NCBI GenBank assembly: GCA_002633005.1
Contig: NMRA01000657.1
Location: 38,342-102,341 of the forward strand
Source of the DNA: Phoronis australis
Lineage: Eukaryota; Phoronida; Phoronidae
DNA: 64,000 bases
Direction of reading: 5' to 3'
The position numbers were made by a program, and so were the translations under genes. Below, one piece after another: positions 34,823-49,201 of the stretch. The stretch's first letter is position 1; each line of letters starts with the position of its first letter. A model generated the notes under the pieces. It saw only the letters and a list, made by a program, of their open reading frames with translations, was not told where the DNA came from and did no database searches.

Positions 34823-37313
34823 ATAAGTCCCACAATACGGAAAACTTTGGTCAGTCGCGACCAATAACTGGTGTTACAGTCAAGCCGGAATTCGGGGTTT
34901 TAACAATGAGAAAAGACGGGTTCGTTTGAAAAATGGATTTGCTCTCGCGTTGAACGAGAGTATGTGACTGTGTTTTTAGACTGCATAAGTGCCAATTTCA
35001 ACCCACGCGGTCGTTTTTGGCAGGAGACGCTTACATATCACGATGTAATCGGCGACAACTGCCAATACAACCACAGGCGTTGTGACTCGAAGTTGACCCT
35101 GTTTCGGCATTCTTTTAATTCGATTCTGTAAAGCAAACTTGGTTTATGGGGGTGACTGTGTGTGCAGATATCCTAACCAACTAGCCTTGTAGCCACCCGG
35201 AATAACCTTGTTTCCAGTAGGCCTACACTGTACTTCAGACGGAACAGTTTTGTTTCCAATTAATTCTCAAAAATCTACGACGCGGTCGACTGACGGAAAA
35301 TTAGAGGAGATGGAGAGGGTGGGGGAGGGGAAGCTAAAATATTCGTTAATTACCAGTTCGCACCACCCCATTCAGTTGCAAAAGCTGGCTAAGGACATGA
35401 CATAACGGAACTTGATAATCGAGCTGAGGAAACATCAAGACAGGAGAATAATGAGTCAGGGTATAATCGAACCCTTTGCACTTTATAAATGAGTGTTGGA
35501 TGTGTCCTTTCGAATTAGCTAGCGGGACTAGGAGTGTTGTTCCGTACATGTAGTTGAAACTAGAGGATGCGGAAAATAATTTGGCGTTCAATGATATTTC
35601 CAAGAACTGACTATGCTCTTTCTTGATACCGTAGCAGCTTTGCTGTTGTCACTTTAAGGACGCCTGTGGAGAAACCTTGCGCTTTATACTCCGATTAAAA
35701 GCCAAAAATAGCCATTCCCACTGACCGACGCTTCCTAATCAATGACGCGCCGACGTTAGTGGGAAAGGACTCGCAAGCAAGAGGGAAAACGGTTACTTCG
35801 TAACTCGGCTAAAATGATTACAGGCAAACTTTAGAAATTGAATCTGCGTAAATTTTCATTTCGATGAAGTTTAAAAAATGCCGTTATATAGTTTTCCCAT
35901 TGTTATCAATGCACACTTAATTGAAACTGACTGTAAGGACCAACTGTCCATGGAAACCTGCAAAATCGAACAACGTTCGTCGAAGAATACTTTCGCACCT
36001 TAAACACCTCTTATTCGGACGTGTAATAAGACATTAACGGAAAGTCTTGTTCAAGTGATTTAGAACAGATGCATAGACAGCATATTAAAAGTATCGCAAA
36101 AGAACCCCACCAGTCGATCAGCTGAGATATTGGAACCCCTCCTGTTCTCGAATTATTAGCATTCATCGGTGGTTCTAAATTACGTCGCAAAGGAGAGAAT
36201 ATATCACAGCGTTAGTCATCCTCCATTGTGAAAAGTAGTAAATCTGTTACAAATATTTCCCGATTTACTGAATAATGAATAATGAAAAGTTGCCTTTGGG
36301 GTGCTTGGGAAAAATCAGGATTTGAGCCTGCTGTTCCCTTTTTAACTTTCATGTAGGACATTCCACGAAGCGCGGATATGTTACTACTTTTTGCAACAAA
36401 CTTGCGTGTGGAACAAGACCGGAGAACAAGATATGATGACGTTTGAAGCCTTAGTGATTTGATTCAATCATTTTTTCAACACCTCTATGCTTCAGTGTGG
36501 GATTCACCAAAGTGCAAGAGGTCTAGAATGTGTTGAGGAGTTATGTAAAATAACATTCAATTTCACACAACTAAGCAATTCACTTAAAGGCCTTAATGTG
36601 GGGTTTTGACAGCTTAGCCTTTTGATATTTTTTTCTGGATTAAGTCTGACTGAGTTTCTGAAACGCAAGTGACAACTGGGCTTAGAATGGCGAACTGTGA
36701 TTACAAAGATACACTATATACTTACATACAGGCGCTGTTGTTTTGATAACCTGGCACCACTTTTGAAATCAAGTTTTCATTTTTGACAAACGTACATTGA
36801 CAGCAAAAATACCCCGTAAGTGATTTCCGTTAAGCCTTTTTACATGAAATCTTTCCAACATCACTCAAAATCCTATTAGGTATTTTCGATGTATTATTTA
36901 ATTTGGGTTTTATATCAAGTTATCTCATAAAAACAGCGGTTTTATTCGTCTGTGCCGCAGTGTCATAAAACTAGGACTTCAAAGTAATTAAAACCGTCAT
37001 TTATCTTGTTTTTAACAAGTGACTAAATTGTGGGCATCACTAAAGCAGTCCGCGAAAGTAACATCCCAAAAACAAGAAAATATATGACAGCAGAATGTTT
37101 CTTATCTACACACAGTGCTGCAGTGGCAAAATTAGAGGTAAGTAGGCGCCCAGAGCTCCCCCCGTATCATCTTGAACACTGAACGTAACTTACGGTGCGT
37201 AGGCGGTACGTTCAACTGCCAAAAGGTGGTTTGCTGTGGCTACCTGCACCTACGCTCCACTAAAGCACTGGCTCTACGGGCATGAATGAGACGTGTGAAC
37301 GTACCCACCTCCA
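34823..37313. other. Stretch without recognised features
   Basis: I found no gene with supporting domains. The open frames here are short, overlapping on both strands and uninformative. Confidence 0.4.
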
Positions 37314-37466
37314 GTGTGTAATGTACACCACCAGTGTGCCATGTCCACCAACAGTGTCCCAGGTCCACCGCCAGTGTGCCATGTCCACCACCAGTGTCCC
37401 ATGTCCACCACCAGTGTGCCACGTCCATCACCAGTGTGCCATGTCCACCGCCAGTGTGCTATGTCA
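37314..37466 (+). repeat. Minisatellite with a 20-bp unit
   Basis: Seven full units and a part of an eighth follow each other with a strict 20-base period; the typical unit is gtgtgccatgtccaccacca. Units differ by one to three bases. Since 20 is not a multiple of three, the repeat is open in several frames on both strands, and the predicted peptides (Trp-rich on the minus strand) are by-products. Confidence 0.9.
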
Positions 37467-38380
37467 CGCAAGTTCTAACTTTAAACTGATGCCATATATG
37501 TTCTTTTCTGACGTACCGCGAGAAAGTGAAAAGAACCATGGTGTGCTAAGATGGCGAGTTGTCCCAACCACCAGAAATGCAACCCCTCGTCTTTCTTTAT
37601 TATAACGAAAAAATGGGTAAACGAGCAGCAACATGTGACGACTTCACGGTTCACACAGGGAAGGTCACCAACGCCGTGATGGTATGTTTATAGTCTAATC
37701 AATATATATCGACCAAGAAATGCTCATAACGCCTTATTATCTAATTAACATATTGTCAAATTGTTTTCGGGTGTTCTCGTTTGACAGTTGATAGACTGGT
37801 AGGGTTGTTTTGTTGCTTTGATGTGAACTTGGCGATTTTAAGCCCTTTAAAGAAAAATCTTTACATCGGTTTTGCGATTGATGAATACATAATATAAAAA
37901 GTGGAAATTTTCAGTGAAAACCACCAAGCCGTGTTCGAGAGCTTGTGTCCCTAAGTTCAAATTAAGTTGATTTCCTCAAGACGAGAAAAAGCGGAAAACA
38001 GTCTCTCAGTTTCCATTAAATACTAGGTGAAAAAATGTTGTTGGTCAACATAACATATAGTGTAGATGCCTCAACCTTGTTTGTTATTTTATTATTCAGC
38101 TGCAATATCAACAGAATATGCATTGAGTAATAAACATAATTGTCACTGAAACTTTCAAATATCTTAGTCAGGTTTAGTGAGTCGAGTCAACCTAGGTGAA
38201 AGGCGGAGCCAAGGTGGTAATTAGTCCCCATTTTATTGTAGTACACAACATATGAAGCACGCGCCGGAGATATCAAGAAACAAACTACGAAATGGACAAT
38301 AAAATCAAGTCGGTGGTTAAAACGCGAATTGATCGCGAGAACAAAACCGCGAAACTTCAAATTACCGATAAAATTGATGT
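37467..38380. other. Stretch without recognised features
   Basis: No gene or repeat was recognised. The last 100 bases (gaattgatcgcgag ... accgcgaaact) may be part of the repeat family that includes the next feature. Confidence 0.4.
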
Positions 38381-38489
38381 ATTTTGGGCGGGGATTAATC
38401 TTTTTTGGGGCGCAGATTAATCTTTTTTGGGCGGGAATTAATCTTTTTGGGCGGGGGATTAATCTTTTTGGGCGGGGATTAATATTTTG
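38381..38489 (+). repeat. Short tandem repeat with a unit of about 22 bp
   Basis: Five units of the type gggcggggattaatcttttt follow each other with small length changes in the G and T runs. The units contain the palindromic attaat core between a G-rich and a T-rich half. Confidence 0.85.
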
Positions 38490-39774
38490 TCACGACTTCC
38501 TGTGTTCGTGAGCACGAACACTCTTAAGTTTTCGTTATCCGAGACATCTTTGTATGTTATTGTAAACTGTACAGTACTGTTCGGTGATTCAATATAATGG
38601 CGACTCCGTAAATGAAAGAAGTGTAGGTGCATGTACGTGTACATACGGAACTGCTCTGCGCCGAGCGGGAGAATCGACTTGAGTGACAGCTCTGTGAACT
38701 TTAAACTTTTATAAATAGTAAACAAATATCCACACGTTTGAGGTAGGTCTGGAAAATCGTGTTTTCGAACATTAACAGGCAAGATTGAAATTTAAAATTA
38801 ACTATTAATGGAGATAAAATACTCATCCACACTGATACTTTTTATTGCCAAAAGTGAAATGTAAGGCCCTACAGTTCCTTAAGGTTCGTTCTAAAAGCCA
38901 GGATTTTTGGATCGCACAAATCATTTACAAGGTCCAGCAAAATCTTCTCTTTGTTGAGAAAAGAAACCATGTCCGCCAAGGCCGTTAGCTGAACAATTTA
39001 CTGTTTATGTAACTTCCAAAAGCATCTCGTTCTTCGCATACATTATGGAATTACAAGTGACCATCTCTGCATTCCAAATGAACGATACAGAAACTCAAGC
39101 TGTTTTGCCACAGAATTATGTCCACCTAGATGCCCTCAGTTCGGCATGTTCTTGATTTCAAATGTTAAAACGGAAGGGAGATGGAATTGACGATTTATGT
39201 CAAACTCCATCATTTAACACATTTCACAGTGACACGTACCTGCGCCCATGTCCCTCATCGCCGCCTGTTCGATTGTTTCTCCATGGCAACCTATCAATAC
39301 CTGGCGAAAACAAATTAAAGAAACATGCAACGTTAATTTTCAAGTGCACACGTCTTCATACCAGTTAAAATAGATACACAGTTCCACGAACGGTCCTAAT
39401 TGAAGACTGTTAACACTTTTGTCACAAAAAGCAAAAGACTACCGATCTAAGACACGTTGTCAGGGGTACATGATCGCAATTTTCGAAGGAAAGTTGCCAG
39501 CACAAACCCTAAAAACGACAACTTGACCCCCAACACGGTAACACCTGTAAATTTGGATCTTACGGTATGTAAAGAGTATAGCACTGAGTGCAGTAGTGCC
39601 ATAAATTGTCAAATGTAACGACCTGTTAAGCGTATTTGCTTCATTTTGCCTACGTCAGCAGGAGAATTGATTCAAACGACTGCGAATAACACCTGACCGC
39701 AATGGTTTTCCATTCAGACCCCTATTCAATATAACTGTTTCCGGACTTTTTGTTTGTGCTGGGATTTGGCGTTA
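38490..39774. other. Stretch without recognised features
   Basis: Several open frames of 60-107 codons are present but have no recognisable domain, no splice context and no repeats in the window. Confidence 0.4.
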
Positions 39775-39892
39775 ACGGGCTTACATTTGCGTGATTGAAC
39801 TCGCGTTTTCTTATTCTTCTAAGGCTTTGCTACGACAATCTGGTTAGCCCAATGCATCTAAAATAACAAAAGTCCGTTGAAGTTAGCCTTTA
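39775..39892 (+). repeat. Dispersed repeat, copy 1
   Basis: About 118 bases resemble 42,158-42,274 in the same orientation, including atttgcgtg, actcgcgttttctt, atctggttagcccaat and tccgttgaagttag. The family is unknown. Confidence 0.6.
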
Positions 39893-42157
39893 ATTCATCT
39901 ATGGTTAAAATAATTTGAAAGACCAGGTGTTAGTGATACGAAGCAGCAATGGAGTGACTGTATTACCAAGTGGCATTACTTAGCAATGTCACGAATAAGT
40001 TAAATGAGTTCACTAACATCTTAAGTCTGGTCTTCACGCCACCTATTTACAACCCCTCTTTGCCAAAATATGAAAAGATTGGAGATTTATTTGTATTATT
40101 GAATTTTCAAAAACATTGAGAAACGAGAGAGTGAATAACTGTAGATTTTATCCCAGAACAAAGGTTGACTGGACTAATATTTAACGATTAGATGCGCGAT
40201 TTGAGCACTACAAAAATTATCGATTTGAGTAATTCAAAAAGGCATTTAGTGTTGTTTTGAAAAGGTCCATTTTTATGTATAAAGTTCTATCTAAGCTTTA
40301 ATTTGCATACAATAAAAACTAAAAGATGTTTCATAAACTGTGGCGCAGATATCTGCCTTTGGAAAATACTTACTTCTGATGAGATTTAAATCATAGAATA
40401 TGTTTAAGTATTTATTCAATTGCAAAGACTTAACAGATGAAGCTACCCATGTCTTAAACTAGCATTTTGTATTACTCTTTGACGTGAATTCTTTGTTTCT
40501 GTAGCTTTGTGATTAGTTTTGCTGAAAGATGAAAATTAAAATCAATGAATCATCTCACCCCAAGTAGTATTGCAGAGATGGACGAAATTGTCCAAAGCAC
40601 TACGAAAGCCATATCTGCAGAGAAGCCTGTCTTGCGCTTCTGCAACTGGTTGTTTATTTTTACTCAGTATTTATAGACTGTGTGAAACGATGTAGGCGTG
40701 TCGTTTACTCATGCCAGATGCAAATAATCCTACTTTATTGGCGAAACGCGGTAAACACATCGATGTGCAAGCAACTGTTGGGTGTGTTCTCTTTTTATAA
40801 TAAGCACAAATGCTAATTGAAATCTATAAAAATCTGCTTAAACATATTATTGTGACTCTGCGTGAATGAGACATTTTGAAAAGGTTACAACCGGTGGCTT
40901 GTGCGCCATAGCGGAACTATGAAGGATCATACCGAATCACACATGTTTAGTTGTTGGCACAGTAGAATAGGTGTTGAATGAAATTTGATATCCTTTGTAT
41001 TATAAGCCTGTTTGTGGAATTATTACAGTGCGTGAAAACTGTGAATTATGCTGGCAATAACAGTTGTCTAATTGTTGACACATCTAAATACATGTTGAAT
41101 GCAAAGGTGAAAATTTCTAGACAAAAATACACTTAATGATCCCTCGGTTGCACCGCATGACACAAAGCCTTGGAATTAGAAATCAAGTGCATGTTACAAT
41201 AACAAGAGTAAATGTGCAGTATCTTGTTCGAAATTTAAATTTTCTCTCAGTGACTTTCGACCTACATGTATAGGTCGGATTGGATAGCGTGATCGCTTAG
41301 TTAATAATTTGATTAGCATCTTCGCTTATATAAGTGCGCTGAAATTGAAAAGAATCTCTTAAAAATGTAGGATTAATAATAATTTGAAAATTACATGACT
41401 TTTGCACCAATTGAACCTTTGCAGTATTCCTTACTCTTGAAGTGAACACACAATCGCAGGACAGTTGCCTCAAGAGCTCCCAGGTCATCTGTAGACAGCA
41501 CAATGGCCTCAATTCCTACATGTATGTATTACTAAACGTATTTTATGGTAACGTAATTGATGAAACTGACCCGATGGTCATTATCTAATTCCTTCTGAAA
41601 CTTTGGAGTCGAAGCTCTTGAGATTTTTCCGGAGAAACTCCACGGACACTGCCTTTAGCAGAACCATATATGATACATGATATGCTGCATGTGAACAATC
41701 ATGTTAAAAGACATTTTAAGAGGCAGTCCATATAAAAAACCAGTAGATTTTCAAAAATCAGTCTATACGTCAAAATTTAAAACAACTTCATTTTTTGTAC
41801 ATGGATAGGTATCCTAACAAGAGCCCAAATGCCAAATTTTGTACATCCAATGACCCCTAATTTCGCCTCTGTAGCATGATAACACAAATTGGCACAATTG
41901 GGCCTATTAGCCGTCTCAAAAATCGCATGTTTTCAGCAACAAAATGAGTAACATACAAAATAGATCAAAAGTTTTATTTTGGTGGCTGAAATAACCAACG
42001 TATACTGTGCATAATTCTGTGTCATTTATTAAAATCTAACAGTTTTGTGCTAGACAGGGGAGATAATCCACAGACCACTTTTTGGAGCTAATTTTAGTGG
42101 CCATTTTTGTGACCTTCTTACTGCCATAAAACACCTTGTAGCCTTATGTGACGTTTC
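39893..42157. other. Stretch without recognised features
   Basis: AT-rich sequence. No gene or repeat recognised. Confidence 0.4.
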
Positions 42158-42274
42158 GACGGACTTATATTTGCGTGTTTAAACTCACGTTTTCTTGTTA
42201 TAGAAAGACTTTGCTGTGATTATCTGGTTAGCCCAATACAACTATAATAAAAAATCCGTTGAAGTTAGGCTTTA
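42158..42274 (+). repeat. Dispersed repeat, copy 2
   Basis: Diverged relative of 39,775-39,892 in the same orientation. Shared words include tctggttagcccaata and tccgttgaagttagg. Confidence 0.6.
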
Positions 42275-45200
42275 AAACATTTCCAAATCTGCTATTTTAA
42301 TGAAGCGAAAAGATAAATTACGACGCAAGTTGATCCTGTCGACGACAAAACGTGTAATTAATCACAGGTCTTGCATTCCTGTAACATTAACAAGGTTTGA
42401 TGAAAATACTAACACAAAATATGAAGGAAGTAAATTATTTTTAAACTTGTGATAGCATTGGAAGCAATTCAGCATGGATACATCGTCAAGAAGTAAGGTA
42501 ACTCTTCAGGAGCTAAAAGTGAGTTTGTGACAAAAATATGGCATCTTATAGTGCGTTGCTCATAAATAGCCAATTTTAGCTTAAGTCTAATTATATTGGT
42601 GCATTGTGCATTGTAATCACGTGCTCAAAATTAGCAGCATTCTATTTTTGACTCGGGTTTTGTTGAACCATAGGCTATAGACCATTTACCTGCAACTCCG
42701 TATGTTTTCAATGGACGAAATCTGTGATCTTACGGTGTCGTCACAATTCACTAGTGACACCTAGCAGACATAGCACGTTTTACATCCGGTAAGTACGTTG
42801 TATGCTAATTATGGTTGGCTGTTGTTTGGTCGGATGCACGACCAGTAGCATTGCCAAAAGTACTCACGATACCAAGAGTTCTACTATTGGAAGACTGGAC
42901 AGCGTTCCATTGCCTGCATTATTTTTCTTTGTACTGGACATAGGAATAGATGCAAGACTTTCCCGTCACAATACACTAACCGGTAGCTGAGTTTAATATG
43001 TTTAGAGGGTGGAGCCTCCTCTAGAATTTCACGCAGGCGGTTCTTGTTGAGTACGATAATGGAGAAGTATAGTCTGACTGTATGTACATTGACAACTTTT
43101 ACTATTTTGTGAAACTCAGTCGTCACACGTGGTACTCACCTTCCAGTTTGGTAGTGCAGACTATACTATCAAGAGAAATTATTGAGGTAAGGTTTCAGAC
43201 AACCAGTGCTTTTTCGGCAGAATTAGTCAAACAAAACTGCCAATTACACTTACCATTCTTCACGTGCACCGACCCGTGGTCTTGGCTAGATACGCCCCCT
43301 GATATTTTTCCAGTTCCCGTCTAATTGCCGCTTTCAACAATCTATCGACTTGTATTTTAGCAGCTATTTAGCCTGTAAAATATGCTAAGAAATAAACATT
43401 TATGAATTAAATTGCTTTATATTTGTCACGTAATGTTATCATACACCATCACAAGCTTGTACAAGGCTTTTTACTCTTACCCAATTCGGTTGAAAAGGCT
43501 GAAAACAGCTTCAATGGTAGAAAATAAGATCCACTTCCAGTTCCTTTTTCGCCCAATGTTAAAAATACAGTGTTGTTATCATTTGTTTTACACATATGAT
43601 TCTAGTTAATGGTTTTTCATGAAGATATGCTTTAAAAAATTTTGAACTACCGGCTAGGTAGCAGTTGTGTCTACAACCGGTTTCCGGAGTAGAAGTTTTT
43701 TATCATCTAATGACAGCGTTCAATTGTACAAACTGGCACGGGGATTACACATGTAAGTATTACTGTTCATTTGAGGGTACTTAAAAACTGCTTATTGGCA
43801 CCTTATCCTCAACAGGTGTTACAAATAACGCTAATTTTATCGGAATGCATATGCCTAGCTCATTTCTCTTGTATTAACGACGCTACGTTACCTTTGTCTA
43901 TATCAGAGGTGTATTTGAAATGCTAAACAACTCACACCGCACCAAATGAACCAGGGGTAATTTTGGGCTTACTATTGTCGAGAGCAAATAAAGTTAGAAG
44001 GTAGAAAAAGAAAGCTGGAGAACGAGTATTTCATAGCAATTTTTAGAATAAAATTACATGTTCACTAACATCACTGTACTTACGGGGATAAGACAGTGTT
44101 GCAAAATACTTTCTTGAACGGTTTTTGGTCCATGTGACATCGCACACAGCTTGTCAACGTCGTTCTGAAAACCAAGTGTGTAAATCTATAGTTTACTTTG
44201 TGTGGCTGTACCCGCTTAGAAATGCAAAGAAGGAACCTATATCGCCATTTGCACCTGTATGCAGTAGTTTTAGACCCCTAACTAAATTTACAGAGTTCAT
44301 AAATCTACACTCGAGCGTACATGTACGGATTACTGAGATTTATGGCACTCTGACATAAATTCTATTATTTGGGCAAATAACATTCTACAGCCCTTCACCC
44401 TTCATATCCAACTCCTAGTTAGTTTTTACCAAATCCGATGGTAGCACAGTTTGTTCTTTCTCTCCAGCTTCCTGTTGGCCCAGCCTCAAGTAACAGTACA
44501 TTCACTCGTAAGTTTTCCCAATTAGACCATTTGATACCTTTCCCACCCTCCCTGCCCTGGGTTCCACAAAATCTCAATTCAACCGATTTATATATTTCCC
44601 ACCCTCCCTACCTTTTGTCGAACAAAGTCTGCTGTCGGTTATTTTGTTATAGCAGCCACTGGGGGTACCTCCTTCAAGCCCGGAGCGTGTTACCGTCAAG
44701 CACGAAGAGACGTGTTTGGCTAGCGACCGGACCTGTAGTCAAGCGTCCATCACTGCAGCTTGGTTCTCTCCACCCCAGTCGCAGCTCTCAGCAGATACTG
44801 AGCCACAACACCACGTTCCTTACACATCTTTTTATCACTCTGGCTGGTCTGCTCACTCAGCTTGTCCGGAACCTGCTTTGCAGGTTGTTATAACCCAGTT
44901 GGCTGTTTGATGTACCCACTTGGTATTTTATTACATTGTATATGGCAATCGGCCAATACCCATTTGATATTATGTACCCATTTGGTAGTACATTATGCTA
45001 ACCTGTACCACTTAGTATCCGATACTCAATTACACATTGGGTATTGTAAATGTGTGTGTTATCTCTTGTAATTAAGGAAACCATCTGGTTCCTTTTATGA
45101 AATATTCATTTGTAGAGCTGTGACTCTGAAATTCCCAATACAACCTAAAAATATATATGATTGTTGTTTTATTTGTCCCCAATAATTTACATCGCGTTCG

Positions 45201-48200
45201 TGTGGACAAAGAAAACAAATTATATCTGGGCTCAACACTCTACACATTTCTCACCCTAATCAGCACAAACAACTATGCTAGTAAAAAGAAATTCTTCTTG
45301 AACACGTCTTCAGTCTAGGTAGCACAGTGACTCGAACTTTGACCAGCACATGGTTGTTTTTCGAACTATCTCACAACGATAGGTATGGGTAAAATGCGAT
45401 GGAAGATTGAACCTTGGTTGAGGGTTAAGCCAAGAATTAGTGTTGCAAACTCTGACGATTTTTACTGCGGACACTGCCTTGGGCTCTAGACCAATCTCTT
45501 GTGTCACGTTGTAATCCAGCCGGCTTGTATACGGGGTGTTACGGTATTTTTTTAATATGAACAATTGAACTGTTGGAAACTTCGTCAAGCACACGCAAAT
45601 TGAACGTTCAGCATCACTTTAATTATTGTCTGACCATATAAGGGGCACTCGTTAAATGATTTGAAGCTCCGTGAAGTCACGCGCAGTAACTACGTTCGGA
45701 GGACTCATAACTTCCCGTGTCTTGCTTTTGTGTAGTAACGAAGGTGAACTTACGTTTATTTTTCGCGTATCTTAAGGAAATTTCTCATTTTTAAACTAAA
45801 CTGTGTTTCATGCAAAACAGATCGCTTATGCCAGCCATTGGAGTGGCAAAACTTGCCGAAACTATCTTGATTCGGTCCGAAAAGTGCAACAAGATTGGAG
45901 GCTTTTGGAACAAAGAAAATGTTGGATTAATTGGATAAATCTTTTCATCCGGTTGAATTTGCAGTTGGTCACCATGAATTTCAGTTTGAAATTTTGATTT
46001 TGTAAAAATTTTGGCTCGACTTAAGTGTAGTAGTTTCTCATGTCTCACTACCTGGTAACAGTGTGTTTTTTGTTTTGTGAGGAGTTTGGCTTACCTTCAT
46101 GCAAGTTACAACATTGTATATGTCAATGACTGTTTTTGATGTATACATTCCAAAAGTGCTGCTGTTGATTTGGAGGCAAATAAAAGTTTTTGCCATTGGT
46201 TGATAAGCCATAATAAAATTAATATAAATTATTGCACATGGTGATGTTATTATTTTAAGCATTTTTACACTCTAAGATGCAGTAGCCCTGGTCCTCTTAA
46301 AAAGCAGAGCACAATATTGATGAAGTTGACCTTCTTAAACATAATTTGGAAATTTTATAAGTGCAGTATACTGATGCTCAAGCTATAGGACTACATGTAT
46401 GAATTCTCAATAAGATAGAGTAAGAGGAAATTATTCAATTTCACGATTGATTGGCAAAGAGTATTTTGGAAAAAAACTACGCCAATGTTGTTTGTATATT
46501 CCTTTCTCAGAAATGTATACAACAATGTTTGTAATAATGTTACGTTTTATCCCGTTTCTCATTTTAAAATCAATTCGACTGTATATTTGTGTTGCCAATT
46601 TTCATTTAACGATTGTAAAGTGAGGCAGGGGAAACCCCAGACTCCTGCTACTTTTTCATTGGAGCTGGAAAAATCAAAAAGGAAACATATTTATTTTGTG
46701 TGCGTTGTGTTGTCTTTTACAGTCATCACCGGATATGGTGTCAAAATGACAAACAGTGCAAATGTTTTTCTAACACAAGCGCAACCAGTTACAAATAACA
46801 AACACAGCTATACAGGAGGCATTTTTCCTGGATCACCACCACAAGAAGTCTTGACAGTGTTGAAATATGCAAATAGCTTTGTTTATCTGTTTTACAAACT
46901 CTGCACAAACCTTATGAAGGAATGTGATGCTAGGATTCCATGAGTAATTAGGCATTATATTTCAACCAGATTAAAACATCTGATAACCACTAAAACCAGA
47001 ACAGATAGAATTACTATCAATACCTGAGGAAAATTTAATTATTCCATTCTTTCCGTCTCATGTTCTATGATTTCGAATTTTTGTAGTATTTTGTTTGTGA
47101 TTGTATTTCATATTAAATTAAAATTACAAAAACAAGAAAATAAAATAATATAAACCACCCAATAAAAATAGCAAAAATAAAAGTACATTAAAAAATCATA
47201 AACAAAACACGAAATAAAAACAGTTGATAATAAATAAGTAAATAAATAAATAATAATTGAAAATAACTAATAAAAATAACAATAACAAAACTTAGCAAAG
47301 ATTTGTGGCTATTGGTACCACATAATAGTTCACATTTCTAGTCCAACCACGCTTAATTTACGGCAATGCGTCAACTTTGTTTGCGTCCCGCTTGTATTGA
47401 TCGATGAGGCCGTCACGTCATACATGCTTGCTAATTTTCTCACTTCCCAAGCCGGCGCGTTTGCGAGTATAGCTTTGTCGTACGAAATCCGCGCTCGATT
47501 CCCTACACGGCAAGAGCAAGAAAGGCATAAGGCTTTTATTTATTTTTACTATTTCCGTGTATTACTTGTTCATTTTGGTGTCATTAGGTCTAAGCCAGTC
47601 ATTCTAACAGTTGCTGTTAGCCAGTTACTTTAAGTATGTTTGTTGTCTTCTGCAACCTGGGAGCCACTACACCCGGGCTGTTAGTAAACTGTATAATTGT
47701 AACAGCGCCAAGTTTTCGAAAGCGCATCTCTGTAACATTAGTGGGGCACTTCTGCCCGTGTATGCGTATGAGCTATCTCAGATTACCAGCAGTGTCTGAC
47801 TTATTCTGACACAATATTATCAATTTAATTTTTCGTTTTCAAATCTTGGAATTTTTCATGTAGTTAACCTTTATTTCACGCAAAAGTGACTAACATACCT
47901 CCTAAAATTTTGCCACCAAATCACCCTGAGATCACACTAGCCCAAACTGAGTTGGAGTGCTCATTGACCCATTGTAATGGGCCAGCCTGTGGTTTCACTC
48001 TTATATAATTACATCGTAACTTAGTAGCCTGTAGCACAACCTTGAGAAAGGGCGCATCGCTCGATACGTGGGGAAATTTTAATATATTTTAGTACCGACG
48101 CTCGTCATTTTAGTTTTACTAGTTTTACTATTTTATATTTTTATTCGTCGGTAACTGCACGGCATTGCGACATCTATTTGATTTCAATATAGTAACTTGT

Positions 48201-49201
48201 TGCATAGTGCTGCTGGCCTCGTGTAAGCAATGGAACTTTCTAGAATAAACTTTCATGAAACAGGAACCCTAGGCTTAAATGCATTTACTGACTAGATGTG
48301 AGTCCATATTTTCCTGACAAAGCATGCACAAATGTTATTTGTCCTTTTGCTTAGCTATAGATCAGGTTGAACACATTTGATACGGTGCTGGGCCTTCTTA
48401 CTGGCAATCATATTTTGAAGACCAAGTTGCTTACCTGATTTGTGTACTTGGTATTGTATATTTTCTATGACCTTTTGCGGTAATACTATTCCAGAGAGCC
48501 TGTTGATCCCCTTCCATTTAGTTGTGTTTTTGAGTATTTTTGTAGATATTTGTTTCACAGATAAATAATAGACATGCGACTTTCCATATGCATTTCTTCC
48601 TGTGGCATATTGCGTGATACACAGTCGTTAGTAACTCCATAGCAGCGCTAATTTAAAAAAAATCATTTATTCTGTGTGGCACTCCACATTTCGGATATAT
48701 TGGAACCGTGTTATTTTGGACAGGTTGCATCTTCTACAGCCTACGAGTATTTACTGTTCTGCTTTTGTTTATTTTCTTATAAGGATTTTAATCACTATTA
48801 CCTTTTTTCTTGGTGTAAATCCTGTTTTTACAGTGATTTGGAAATTGATGCTCTGACTCTGTTAATTATAAACCTCCCTTTTGCTCAAGAGGTCTGTTAT
48901 GTTTGTAAAAACGTTTTACTTTCAATAAATATTTTAAAAATATCAACCAAGTGTCTTTCTATTGTGACTGAAAATCGCATACCACACCACTTTGATTTTA
49001 CGCGGTAGTCAGTGCAGGGATGATACTGAAGATAAAATCCCACCAAGATGTGACAACACCTGCTAACACCTTTGCCTCGAATGAAAAGCGTGCACAAGGA
49101 ACAGCCATTAAGCAAGGATTAGAAGAACATATCAATTAAAAAGCCACGAGTTTAAAATAAGCTTGAAAATGCGCTTAATACAGCCATAGCTTGAAACAAA
49201 A
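42275..49201. other. Gene-poor stretch
   Basis: No gene is supported. A frame at 42,820 begins MVGCCLVGC, like the start of a THAP domain, but the rest of the domain is absent. Frames of about 150 codons at 44,438 and 46,485 show no domain. At 44,520-44,610 a ttcccaccctccct segment occurs twice. The part at 47,100-47,290 is A-rich low-complexity sequence. Confidence 0.45.

Noticed and set aside
37240-37605. Trp/Gly-rich and Pro/Ser-rich peptides across the minisatellite
   Set aside because: The 20-base unit opens all frames; the peptides are a by-product of the repeat.
42820-42990. Frame starting MVGCCLVGC, similar to a THAP domain start
   Set aside because: The FP motif and the second half of the domain are absent.
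44438-44893. 151-codon plus-strand frame
   Set aside because: No domain, proline/serine-rich composition, and an equally open overlapping frame; probably chance or a decayed element.
46485-46943. 152-codon plus-strand frame
   Set aside because: No recognised domain, no splice context, and amino-acid content typical of AT-rich noncoding DNA.
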